From positions 13,865 to 21,400 of the forward strand of contig PMFP01000085.1 of NCBI GenBank assembly GCA_003155175.1: a stretch of 7,536 bases of DNA. Direction: 5' to 3'. Positions within the stretch are counted from its first letter, which is position 1. Every line of letters starts with the position of its first letter. The position numbers and the translations under genes were made by a program. Positions 1 to 5,975 of this stretch are shown here, one piece after another. This DNA is from Vulcanimicrobiota bacterium (GTDB lineage Bacteria > Vulcanimicrobiota > Vulcanimicrobiia > Vulcanimicrobiales > Vulcanimicrobiaceae). Below the pieces are notes generated by a model that did not search any database, had not been told where the DNA came from, and was given only the letters and a program-made list of their open reading frames with translations.

Positions 1-1193
1 TTGTTGCGGCGCTCTCCCAGAATTCGGGGATCGTTGACCAAGACGAGCAAGAACCCGAGCACGATCGGCAAGACGAATCCGTTGAACGCTTCGACGTAGA
101 TGGTCATCTTGATGAGCGGCAGCCCAGGTATGAGGACCACGGCCGCCGCCACCACGACGCATCCTAAGTATAGCGCGACGAATCGCGGCGCGCGCAGACC
201 GTCATTGAGCGAGCAGCGCCAGCCGAACGCTTCGCCGAAGGCCCACGCGGTTGCGAGCGCGACCACGAACGCGCCGAGCATGGACGCGCCGATCAGCCCC
301 GCGCCGAAGGCCACGCCGGCGAAATGGCCGGCAAGCGGCTGCAAGGCAAGGGCCGCCTCCGCGGCGCTGTTGACCTGGATGTGGTGCACGTAGAGCGTTG
401 CGCCGGTGGTGATGATGATCGCGATCATGATGGCCTGCGTCATCACCGAGCCGATCGCGGTGTCGACGCGCGCGTAGCCGATGTCCTTCTCGGTCAGACC
501 CTTGTCCACGACCGCGCTCTGCTGATAGAAGATCATCCACGGCATGATGACCGCGCCGATGTTCGAGGCGATGAGCAGCAGGTAGGCCTGATTCCCGAGC
601 GGCTGGTTTCCGAAGATCCCCTGGCTGATCACGCCCTGCATGGACGGGTGCGCCGCGAAGGCCGCCGGGATGAACAACAGCACCAGCAGGCAGAGTCCGA
701 GCGCAAACCGCTCGGCGCGCTTGTACGAGGCCGTTAAGATCACCAGGCCGAGAAGTGCGGCGGCCGCGACGACCAGCGGCACCGGAGGAAGCCCGAAGAT
801 CTGTGCGGCGCCCGAGACGCCGGCGAACTCGGTCACGAGCGCGGCGATGTTGGTGACGAGCATGGTGCCGAGCGAGACCCACGCCCACCCCATGCCGTAA
901 TTCTCGCGAATGAGCCGGGCGTGCCCCTTGCCCGTGACCGTCCCCAGGCGCACCGTCATCTCTTGCACGACGAAGAGCGGCACGATCAGGAGCAACTGGA
1001 GCAGCACCAGCTTGAAGCCGAACTGCGCCCCCGACGTGGACGCCGTCGTGATGCTGCCCGCCTCGGTGTCGGCGAACATGACGACCAGACCTGGTCCGAG
1101 CACGGCGAGGAAGCGGATCAGGCGTCGTCGCAGGGCATCCGTCCGCGGCGCGGCCGCTTCGGGGGTGGTCGTGGGACGCTCGAGGAGGGACAT
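1..1193 (-). CDS. Nramp-family divalent metal transporter, non-canonical metal site (3' end outside window)
   Basis: Inner-membrane transporter of the Nramp/MntH fold, which in the family imports Mn2+ or Fe2+ with protons. About 397 codons are visible, so only a few tens of residues are probably missing. The start is the ATG at 1191-1193; an in-frame TAG lies just upstream, and a short AAGG precedes it by 5 bases. Seen: a cytosolic N-terminus of about 25 residues, then many hydrophobic segments. TM1 carries GPGLVVMF-ADTEAGS (residues 33-47), where classical members have DPGN. TM6 carries IGAVIMPW (212-219), where classical members have MPH. The GASMLGAF and EAFGW stretch (302-324) and the final FNGFVLP segment (370-376) fit later helices. 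The TM6 methionine, which in the family favours transition metals, is kept, but the TM1 Asp and Asn and the TM6 His are changed. The sequence resembles the ADT(D/E)AGS branch related to Nramp-like Mg2+ transporters, so the substrate is uncertain. Family call is firm; mntH proper is not. Confidence 0.9.
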   Translation of the reverse strand, partial: MSLLERPTTTPEAAAPRTDALRRRLIRFLAVLGPGLVVMFADTEAGSITTASTSGAQFGFKLVLLQLLLIVPLFVVQEMTVRLGTVTGKGHARLIRENYGMGWAWVSLGTMLVTNIAALVTEFAGVSGAAQIFGLPPVPLVVAAAALLGLVILTASYKRAERFALGLCLLVLLFIPAAFAAHPSMQGVISQGIFGNQPLGNQAYLLLIASNIGAVIMPWMIFYQQSAVVDKGLTEKDIGYARVDTAIGSVMTQAIMIAIIITTGATLYVHHIQVNSAAEAALALQPLAGHFAGVAFGAGLIGASMLGAFVVALATAWAFGEAFGWRCSLNDGLRAPRFVALYLGCVVVAAAVVLIPGLPLIKMTIYVEAFNGFVLPIVLGFLLVLVNDPRILGERRN

Positions 1194-1200
1194 GAGAACC

Positions 1201-1214
1201 TTAGGCTATCCTAA
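1201..1214. promoter_or_regulatory. Candidate DtxR/MntR-type operator
   Basis: TTAGGCTATCCTAA is a palindrome with 12 of 14 positions symmetric (arms TTAGG and CCTAA, four bases between). It lies 7 bases upstream of the Nramp start codon. The half-site TTAGG matches the one bound by iron- or manganese-dependent DtxR/IdeR/MntR/SirR regulators, although the classical DtxR box has a longer centre. Position next to a metal transporter supports metal-dependent repression; that role is inferred. The same element could also affect the divergent flagellar operon. Confidence 0.55.
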
Positions 1215-1226
1215 ATAGTGGGTTAG

Positions 1227-1234
1227 CTCCTCCT
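1227..1234 (-). promoter_or_regulatory. Orphan Shine-Dalgarno-like run in the Nramp leader
   Basis: The minus strand reads AGGAGGAG here, a near-perfect ribosome binding site, but it lies about 33 bases upstream of the Nramp ATG. No ATG, GTG or TTG follows at normal spacing. The run is complementary over six bases (GAGGAG with CTCCTC) to codons 3-4 of the transporter gene, so it could pair with the start region in the mRNA. It may also simply be chance. Confidence 0.3.
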
Positions 1235-1240
1235 AGGAAA

Positions 1241-1260
1241 GCCGGATCTGGGGGTCCGGC
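1241..1260. other. Small stem-loop in the divergent intergenic region
   Basis: GCCGGA and TCCGGC form a perfect 6-base stem around an 8-base loop. Read on the minus strand the stem is followed by TTT, so it could act as a weak attenuator in the transporter leader, but the T tract is too short for a confident terminator call. No gene lies in 1194-1356. Confidence 0.35.
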
Positions 1261-1263
1261 CTC

Positions 1264-1281
1264 GCCTGCAGGCGCGCAGGC
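1264..1281. other. Second GC-rich inverted repeat
   Basis: GCCTGC, a 6-base loop and GCAGGC form a perfect 6-base stem, followed on the plus strand by further GCAGGCAG repeats of the same motif. It lies about 75 bases upstream of the flgF-like start. No function is evident; it may be leader structure of either divergent transcript. Confidence 0.3.
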
Positions 1282-1356
1282 AGGCAGTCATTCCCGACAT
1301 CTGCTCCAAATCCGCCGGACACGCCCCGGCCACGCGCACCGGATAGCGTGACCTGC

Positions 1357-1956
1357 ATGGATGGAATCGCATGGGCGTCGAGCGCGATGGTTGCCGCGCG
1401 AACGCGCTTGGAAATCGCAACCGCCAACCTCGCCAACGTCTCCACCGACGGCTTTCGCAAGCACGTCGCTCGCGGCCGCCTGACGGCTTCCGGCGTCGAG
1501 GTCGATCCGCTCGTGGCGACCGCGCAGGGCGCGCTGCGCCGCACCGGACGGGACTTCGACTTTGCCATCGCCGGCGACGGCTGGTTTCGCGTGCGCGACG
1601 GCTCTTCGATCCGCCCGACGCGGGACGGCGCGTTCGTGCGCGACCGGGACGGCCGTCTGCGCGACGACGCGGGGCGCGCGCTCCAAGGCCGGCATGGCGA
1701 TCTGATCGTTCCCGCCGGCGCGAGCGTGGACGAACGCGGTGCCGTCGTGGTAGCGGGACGCGTCGTCGATTCCATCGCGTTGCCGTCCGCAAGCGCCTTG
1801 CGCACCGGCTTCCTGGAGACCGCGAACACCGATGCGGTCACCGAGATGGTCGACGTGATGGCCGCGCAGCGCAGCTTTGAGTCGGCCGAAAAAGTCGTTG
1901 CGACGATCGACGCGGCATCGCGCAAGGCCGCCGGCGACGTCGCCGCACTGAAGTAA
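1357..1956 (+). CDS. flgF: FlgF-like flagellar rod protein
   Basis: Rod/hook-family protein of the flagellar basal body, exported through the flagellar type III apparatus to the periplasmic rod. The 199 residues show the family's three signatures: the N-terminal NLANVSTDGF (24-33), the central DFDFAIAGDGWFRV (66-79) followed by TRDGAF and a DGRL turn, and the C-terminal GFLETANTDAVTEMVDVM (151-168) with AAQRSFE. It is shorter than typical FlgF proteins of about 250 residues; the loss is in the middle. The ATG at 1357 gives MDGIAW, which fits family N-termini; a GTG at 1348 would add three residues. No good Shine-Dalgarno is seen for either. It heads a motility operon, 18 bases before flgG. 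FlgF rather than a second FlgG is inferred from gene order and from the more typical FlgG downstream. Confidence 0.85.
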   Translation: MDGIAWASSAMVAARTRLEIATANLANVSTDGFRKHVARGRLTASGVEVDPLVATAQGALRRTGRDFDFAIAGDGWFRVRDGSSIRPTRDGAFVRDRDGRLRDDAGRALQGRHGDLIVPAGASVDERGAVVVAGRVVDSIALPSASALRTGFLETANTDAVTEMVDVMAAQRSFESAEKVVATIDAASRKAAGDVAALK

Positions 1957-1974
1957 CGGAAGAGAGGAGCGATC

Positions 1975-2703
1975 GTGAATCGCGCACTGTATGCTGCCGC
2001 GACGGGCATGGCCGCCGCGCAAACCAACTTGGACGTCATCTCCGACAACCTGGCAAACGCGGACGTCGCCGGTTTCAAGGGCGCGACTGCAACGTTTGCC
2101 GAGATCGGCGGTGCCGGCGGTCCGGGACTGGGAACCGTCTCGCTCGGCGAGCATATCGTGTTCACGCAGGGCAAGTTGATGAAGAGCGGTGGGCCGTTCG
2201 ACGTAGCGATCGACGGCCCCGGATTCTTTTCGCTCGACGACGGACGAGGGGGCCGCGCGTATTCGCGCGACGGCTCCTTCTCGCGCTGCGCCGACGGAAC
2301 GCTGCGCAACGCGCAAGGGTGGCGCCTTTCGGGGGTGCGCTTAAGCGCCGACGCGCTCTCGGCGAGCGTCTCTGGCGACGGAAGCGTTTCGGTCACGTCT
2401 CCGGGCGGCACGCGCGTCGTCGCGCACCTGCGCCTGGCGGAATTTCCCGCCCCGGAACGGTTGCGAGCGATCGGCAACACGCTTTTCGCGCAGACGCCGC
2501 AGTCGGGGCCGGCCCGGCTCGTCGCGCCCAACGAGGAGAATGGTCCGCGCGTTCGTTTCGGCCAGCTCGAACAGTCCAACGTCTCCATCGTCGAGGCGAT
2601 GATGCAGATTCTCACCGCGCAACGCGCGTACGAAGCGAACGCGAAGGGCGTGCAGGCCGCCGACGAGATGCTGCGCATCGCGGACAACCTGAGCCGTGGT
2701 TAG
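1975..2703 (+). CDS. flgG: Flagellar basal-body distal rod protein FlgG
   Basis: Subunit of the distal rod, the drive shaft that crosses the periplasm. The 242 residues (family about 260) begin MNRALYAAATGM and carry DNLANADVAGFKG (24-36), PFDVAIDGPGFFSL (74-87), YSRDGSF (96-102) and a strong C-terminal FlgG signature, GQLEQSNVSIVEAMM (196-210) then TAQRAYEANAKGVQAADEML (214-233). The start is GTG, chosen because GAGGAG lies 5 bases upstream and the N-terminus then aligns with the family. The central part is Gly/Ser-rich and somewhat reduced. The stop overlaps the next gene's start by 8 bases, which suggests translational coupling. Confidence 0.92.
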   Translation: MNRALYAAATGMAAAQTNLDVISDNLANADVAGFKGATATFAEIGGAGGPGLGTVSLGEHIVFTQGKLMKSGGPFDVAIDGPGFFSLDDGRGGRAYSRDGSFSRCADGTLRNAQGWRLSGVRLSADALSASVSGDGSVSVTSPGGTRVVAHLRLAEFPAPERLRAIGNTLFAQTPQSGPARLVAPNEENGPRVRFGQLEQSNVSIVEAMMQILTAQRAYEANAKGVQAADEMLRIADNLSRG

Positions 2704-2881
2704 CGCGCAGTTCGAGGCGTTGTTGCTCGCGCCGATGCTCGCGCCCGCGTTCGGCGGCGATGCCTCGCCGCTGGGCGGCTACGGCGCCTGGATTCTGGCG
2801 GAGCGGGTCGCCGCCGCCGACGATGGCTTCGCGCGGCTGCTTGCCGGCCGATTCGAGGTGTCGCATGACGGCGGCCGTTGA
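2696..2881 (+). CDS. Minimal FlgJ N-terminal-like rod-binding protein
   Basis: A 61-residue protein with the look of the FlgJ N-terminal rod-binding domain: an opening QFEALLLAPMLAPAF (5-19), a short Gly-rich link, then a helix with AWILAERVAAADDGFARLLA (31-50). In the family this domain binds rod subunits and helps rod assembly in the periplasm; the muramidase domain found in enteric FlgJ is absent. GTG start; the gene overlaps flgG by 8 bases and fliA by 17. Its place straight after flgF-flgG is where FlgJ-like rod-binding proteins are often encoded. The similarity is short and judged by eye, so the family call is moderate; that it is a real gene is supported by the tight overlaps on both sides. 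Confidence 0.6.
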   Translation: MVSAQFEALLLAPMLAPAFGGDASPLGGYGAWILAERVAAADDGFARLLAGRFEVSHDGGR

Positions 2882-3554
2882 CCCGAACGGCGAGCGCGAA
2901 GCGGTCGTGCGGCGACTTCTGCCGCTCGTCAAGAAGATCGCCCGGCGCGTGAAGCGCGTGGTTCCCAATGCCGATTTCGACGACTTGGTCGGCGACGGCA
3001 GCGTCGGCCTCATTCGTGCCGTGGATTCGTTCGATCCGGCGCGGGGCCCGACCATCGAAACGTACGCGCGCCACGTGATTGCGGGCGCGATCCTCAACGG
3101 CATGCGGCGAATGGACCCGGTTCCCGAACGCGCGCGTCGCGCGGTCCGCGAGGTGCAGAACCGCCGCTACGCCGCCGCGATGGAAACGGGCGAAACGCCG
3201 AGTCTCGGGCAGATGCTCCGGAACAATCCGTCGGCGGCGCGCGCCGCCGTCGCGGTTTATCGCGGACAGCCGCTTTCGCTCGACGCCGCGCTTCCGCCGG
3301 GCGAGAGCGTCGTGGCGGATTGGAGCGGCGATCCGTGCGCGATCGTCGCGGAGACCGGCGAGCGCGACGGATTGCGTGCCGAGATCGGCAACCTTCCGGA
3401 GCGCCAACGCCACCTCGTCTATCTGCACTACTATGCGGAGCGCCCTTTGCGCGAAATCGGCGAGCGCATGATGGTGTCGCCGCAGCGTGCATCGCAGCTT
3501 CACCTCGCCGCGCTGAAGCGTCTGAGAAAGAACGTCGTTGCTGCGACGCCTTGA
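2865..3554 (+). CDS. fliA: Flagellar sigma factor, sigma-28 (FliA) type
   Basis: RNA polymerase sigma factor of the sigma-70 family, flagellar group, expected to direct late flagellar and chemotaxis genes. 229 residues, close to the usual 240. Region 2 is seen in DFDDLVGDGSVGLIRAVDSF (37-56) and TYARHVIAGAIL (66-77); region 3 around 112-145; region 4 in LPERQRHLVYLHYY (177-190) and EIGERMMVSPQRASQLH (197-213), the last close to E. coli FliA. The ATG at 2865 is chosen because GAGGTG lies 4 bases upstream and region 2 then starts at a normal distance; the open frame runs further upstream but only as antisense-like shadow of flgG. It overlaps the FlgJ-like gene by 17 bases. Region 2.4 departs from the usual DWVPR (here DPVPER), so -10 recognition may differ. 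Confidence 0.88.
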   Translation: MTAAVDPNGEREAVVRRLLPLVKKIARRVKRVVPNADFDDLVGDGSVGLIRAVDSFDPARGPTIETYARHVIAGAILNGMRRMDPVPERARRAVREVQNRRYAAAMETGETPSLGQMLRNNPSAARAAVAVYRGQPLSLDAALPPGESVVADWSGDPCAIVAETGERDGLRAEIGNLPERQRHLVYLHYYAERPLREIGERMMVSPQRASQLHLAALKRLRKNVVAATP

Positions 3555-3849
3555 GCCCGTCGAAGAGCGGCGCGACGCGTGGGTCCCGACGCCGGGCGAG
3601 AACCGCGCCGATCCGATCGCCGTGCCGGCCGTTCCGGAAGCCGGATTCGACGCCCCGGCACTGCCGCACGGCCATCCGGAGTGGGTGCGCGACGCGCTTT
3701 CGGTTTCGCAGCGCGCGCGGTCGCTGATCGCGCGGCTCCGGCCGGTCGTCATCCGCGCCCTCACGTTCTGGGATCACCGGTTGCGTTCGATCTTGGTCGG
3801 ATCGCGGCGCGTCGGGATCGACGCCAGCGGCAGCTATCGCGTCGAGTGA
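3538..3849 (+). CDS. Unassigned small protein after fliA, possible FlgM-like partner
   Basis: A 103-residue protein not recognised with confidence. The first 45 residues are Pro- and acid-rich and probably disordered; the rest is basic and likely helical, with SVSQRARSLIARLRP (about 55-69), a Leu/Val/Ile stretch and the ending GIDASGSYRVE. The middle and end faintly recall FlgM, the anti-sigma-28 factor (an S..AR.L helix, then I.SG.Y.VD), but FlgM's last helix is missing. TTG start at 3538, the only usable one between an in-frame stop (3523) and a GTG about 80 bases later; it overlaps fliA by 17 bases. No clear Shine-Dalgarno, so reading probably depends on coupling to fliA. It ends the motility operon, 12 bases before the convergent GT9 gene. 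Confidence 0.55.
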   Translation: MLRRLEPVEERRDAWVPTPGENRADPIAVPAVPEAGFDAPALPHGHPEWVRDALSVSQRARSLIARLRPVVIRALTFWDHRLRSILVGSRRVGIDASGSYRVE

Positions 3850-3851
3850 AA

Positions 3852-3871
3852 CGCCCGGCCGTCAGCCGGCG
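3852..3871. terminator. Possible bidirectional stem-loop between convergent genes
   Basis: CGCCCGGC and GCCGGCG pair with one bulged C around a 5-base loop. The structure covers the short gap between the plus-strand operon end (3849) and the minus-strand GT9 stop codon (3862-3864). There is no T tract on either strand, so Rho-independent termination is doubtful. Confidence 0.3.
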
Positions 3872-4950
3872 TGCTGCGTTCCGTAGAGGCGGAACGGCCC
3901 GGATTCGCGCGGCGGCGTGGGCGCGAATTGCGGCGTGAACGCGGCGTCGACGGCGGACGAAATGTCCGTCACGCCGACGTCCTTACGAATGCAGCGATAG
4001 TCGATATCGAGGACGCATCGGAAGTCGCGCATACCCTCGTCGTGACATGGCGGGCACGTCGACGGCCGTAGCGCGAACGACGGCCCGATCGGATTGATGC
4101 GCGCCGGATCGGTCATGCCGAAGATGGTAATCGTCTTTACGCCGAGCGCCGCCCCAAGGTGCGCGAAACCGCTGTCGTTTGCGACGAAGACTTCGCATTC
4201 GGAAAGCGCCCGCGCGGCCTGCGCGAGCGGCGCCCGGACGACGTCCACGCTTGCCAAGTCCACCACGGCGCGGATGTGCGTGAGGTCTTCGTCTTCATAC
4301 GGTCCGGCGAAAAGACGAATGCGGCGACCTTTCCGCATCTCGTTTTTCAGCGCTTCGATGAAGCGATCGAGCGGCAGGCGCTTCGCGTCGTTGCCTTTGT
4401 ATTTCATCGTGCCGGGATGCATGCCGAGAAGACCGGGGACGTGCTCGCCGCTCCAGCTCTTCGGTACGAGATACGAGACGGGCGATTCGGCCAGGCCGGC
4501 CGCGCTTGCCAGGCGTCGATTTTCGAAGATGCGGTGTCCGCCGCCAAATGGCACGATTGTGGCGTTCGCGAGCTTCGCAATCGCGCCGGCGGAATGTCCG
4601 TAGTCGTGGGTAAAAAGCCGCTTGGCCCCGGCGGCCGCGGCGACCGCGCTGTACTGCCAGCGCGTTGCCGGAAACGGAAGAAATGCGGCGGCGTATCCGG
4701 CGCGCCGCAGTTCCAATAGACCGGGCAGCGCGGAAACGGGCCGCTCGAGAAGTGGAAGCTCGATCACGCGATCGATTTCATCCAGCGCGCGAGCGTATTC
4801 GGTGACGGGGCCGAGCATCGTCAGCACGTCGATCGTGAGTCCGGCCTGGGCGGCCGCGCGCACGATCGGGCTGGCACAGAGCGCGTCCCCGAGGCCGGGC
4901 AGCAGCATCAGCAGCACGCGCGATCCGCGCGACGGATTCTCCGTCTGCAT
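3862..4950 (-). CDS. Glycosyltransferase family 9 (heptosyltransferase-like)
   Basis: GT-B-fold glycosyltransferase of the ADP-heptose:LPS heptosyltransferase family, acting on the cytoplasmic face of the inner membrane. 362 residues, the usual size. The N-terminal Rossmann half opens with RVLLMLLPGLGDALCASPIV (11-30), including the GxGD loop. The C-terminal donor half has GMHPGTMKYKG (176-186), LFAGPYEDE (213-221) and the diagnostic VANDSGFAHLGAALGVKTI (256-274) followed by IFGMTDP. Four cysteines (299, 302, 312, 320; CPPC then C, C) match a pattern common near the C-terminus of this family. ATG start with GGGGA about 10 bases upstream. It diverges from a GT2 gene with only 35 bases between starts. 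The family often acts in LPS core or other surface glycan assembly; the actual donor sugar cannot be read from the sequence. Confidence 0.9.
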   Translation of the reverse strand: MQTENPSRGSRVLLMLLPGLGDALCASPIVRAAAQAGLTIDVLTMLGPVTEYARALDEIDRVIELPLLERPVSALPGLLELRRAGYAAAFLPFPATRWQYSAVAAAAGAKRLFTHDYGHSAGAIAKLANATIVPFGGGHRIFENRRLASAAGLAESPVSYLVPKSWSGEHVPGLLGMHPGTMKYKGNDAKRLPLDRFIEALKNEMRKGRRIRLFAGPYEDEDLTHIRAVVDLASVDVVRAPLAQAARALSECEVFVANDSGFAHLGAALGVKTITIFGMTDPARINPIGPSFALRPSTCPPCHDEGMRDFRCVLDIDYRCIRKDVGVTDISSAVDAAFTPQFAPTPPRESGPFRLYGTQHAG

Positions 4951-4985
4951 TGCGTCTAGGTCCCCATTGGAACGTCGTTGAACTG

Positions 4986-5975
4986 ATGCGCATGCTGAAG
5001 GTGTCCTTCTTGATCGGCGTCCTCAACGAGATCGACCGGCTTCCGAGAGCGGTCGATAGCATTCGCAAGCAAGACTATCCTGGGGAATCGATTGAGATCG
5101 TCGTTGCGGACGGCGGCTCGACCGACGGGACCATCGAATACGCCGAATCGGCCGGCTGCCGCGTCGTTCACAATCCGCTCCGTCGATGCGAGCCCGGTCT
5201 CGCGCTGGGATACGCTCAAGCGTCCGGCGACGTTGCGGTGTTTATGGCGGCGGATAACGTGTTGCACGACGAACGGTTCGTCCGCCAAATCGTCGCGCCG
5301 TTCGAGGACGCCAACGTGGCCGCCGCGATGCCTCGCGTCATCAATACGGGCGAGGACTGCATCACGACCCGATACCTCAACGACTTCACCGACCCGTTCA
5401 GTCACTTCGTTTACGGCGCTTCAGCGAATCCGAGCACGTTCGCGCGCGCCTATCCGGTTAAGCGCAGCACCGGCGAATACGTGATCTACGATTTTAAAGA
5501 CCGTCCGCGTCCGCTCGTGGCGCTCGCTCAAGCCATGGCGCTGCGAACGGGGCTTCCTCGCCGGGCCGGTACCGAAGAAGACGACATCGCTCCGATCTTG
5601 GATATCGTCGAACGTGGAGGCGATATCGCCTACGTGCCCGCAGCCCAGGTCGAACACCATAGCGTCGCCGGCTTGAGCGATTACTTGTCGAAGATGGGTC
5701 CCCGCATTGCCGAGCGTCTTCGATCCAGCGATCACATCACGTGGAAGCGCATCGACAGACGAAGGGACGAACGCCAAGTTCGCGCGTACGTTTGGCCGTT
5801 TTACGCCGTTTCGGTAATATTCCCGGCGATGGTTGCGGCTTACGGCCTCGCGCGCGATCGGAAGCTTACCTGGGCGTATCACCCAATCATTAGCTTTGCA
5901 TTGGCTTCTACGCTGCTCCGTCAAATGGCCTTGCACGCCTTGGCTAGCCCGTCGCGTCGGCGCTCGCCGACCTGA
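4986..5975 (+). CDS. Membrane-anchored family 2 glycosyltransferase
   Basis: GT-A-fold glycosyltransferase, probably building a surface polysaccharide at the inner membrane. 329 residues. Seen: KVSFLIGVLNEIDRLPRAV (5-23), the nucleotide-binding VVADGGSTDGTIEYA (39-53), FMAADNVL (86-93) at the metal-binding DxD position, GTEEDDIAPILDIV (195-208) with the acidic catalytic region, and a C-terminal pair of likely membrane segments (about 267-287 and 298-318). The overall shape recalls ExoA-type succinoglycan transferases. At the DxD site the first Asp is replaced by Ala (A88-A89-D90). The ATG at 4986 is chosen; a second ATG at 4992 is equally good for the family, and a TTG at 4950 would run back into the start of the divergent GT9 gene. 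Its 3' end overlaps the next, convergent gene by 32 bases. Base composition is less GC-rich towards its end. Confidence 0.87.
   Translation: MRMLKVSFLIGVLNEIDRLPRAVDSIRKQDYPGESIEIVVADGGSTDGTIEYAESAGCRVVHNPLRRCEPGLALGYAQASGDVAVFMAADNVLHDERFVRQIVAPFEDANVAAAMPRVINTGEDCITTRYLNDFTDPFSHFVYGASANPSTFARAYPVKRSTGEYVIYDFKDRPRPLVALAQAMALRTGLPRRAGTEEDDIAPILDIVERGGDIAYVPAAQVEHHSVAGLSDYLSKMGPRIAERLRSSDHITWKRIDRRRDERQVRAYVWPFYAVSVIFPAMVAAYGLARDRKLTWAYHPIISFALASTLLRQMALHALASPSRRRSPT

Noticed and set aside
1241..1281. Intergenic hairpins as a metal-sensing riboswitch
   Set aside because: No conserved yybP-ykoY, NiCo or M-box pattern could be recognised; only two simple 6-base stems are visible.
1233..2687. 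A 484-codon open frame on the minus strand across flgF and flgG
   Set aside because: It is the antisense shadow of two well-recognised rod genes; its sequence is low-complexity in Ala, Arg, Ser and Pro, and matches no family. Long antisense frames are common in GC-rich DNA.
2319..2864. A 182-codon N-terminal extension of FliA
   Set aside because: This part is an out-of-frame Arg/Ala-rich reading of flgG and the FlgJ-like gene. The ATG at 2865 has its own Shine-Dalgarno and gives a normal-length sigma-28.
2700..3764. A 354-codon minus-strand frame antisense to fliA
   Set aside because: Arg-rich shadow of fliA with no recognisable domain.
4950..4985. TTG start giving 12 more residues to the plus-strand GT2
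   Set aside because: It overlaps the start of the divergent GT9 gene, has no ribosome site, and adds residues before the usual family N-terminus.
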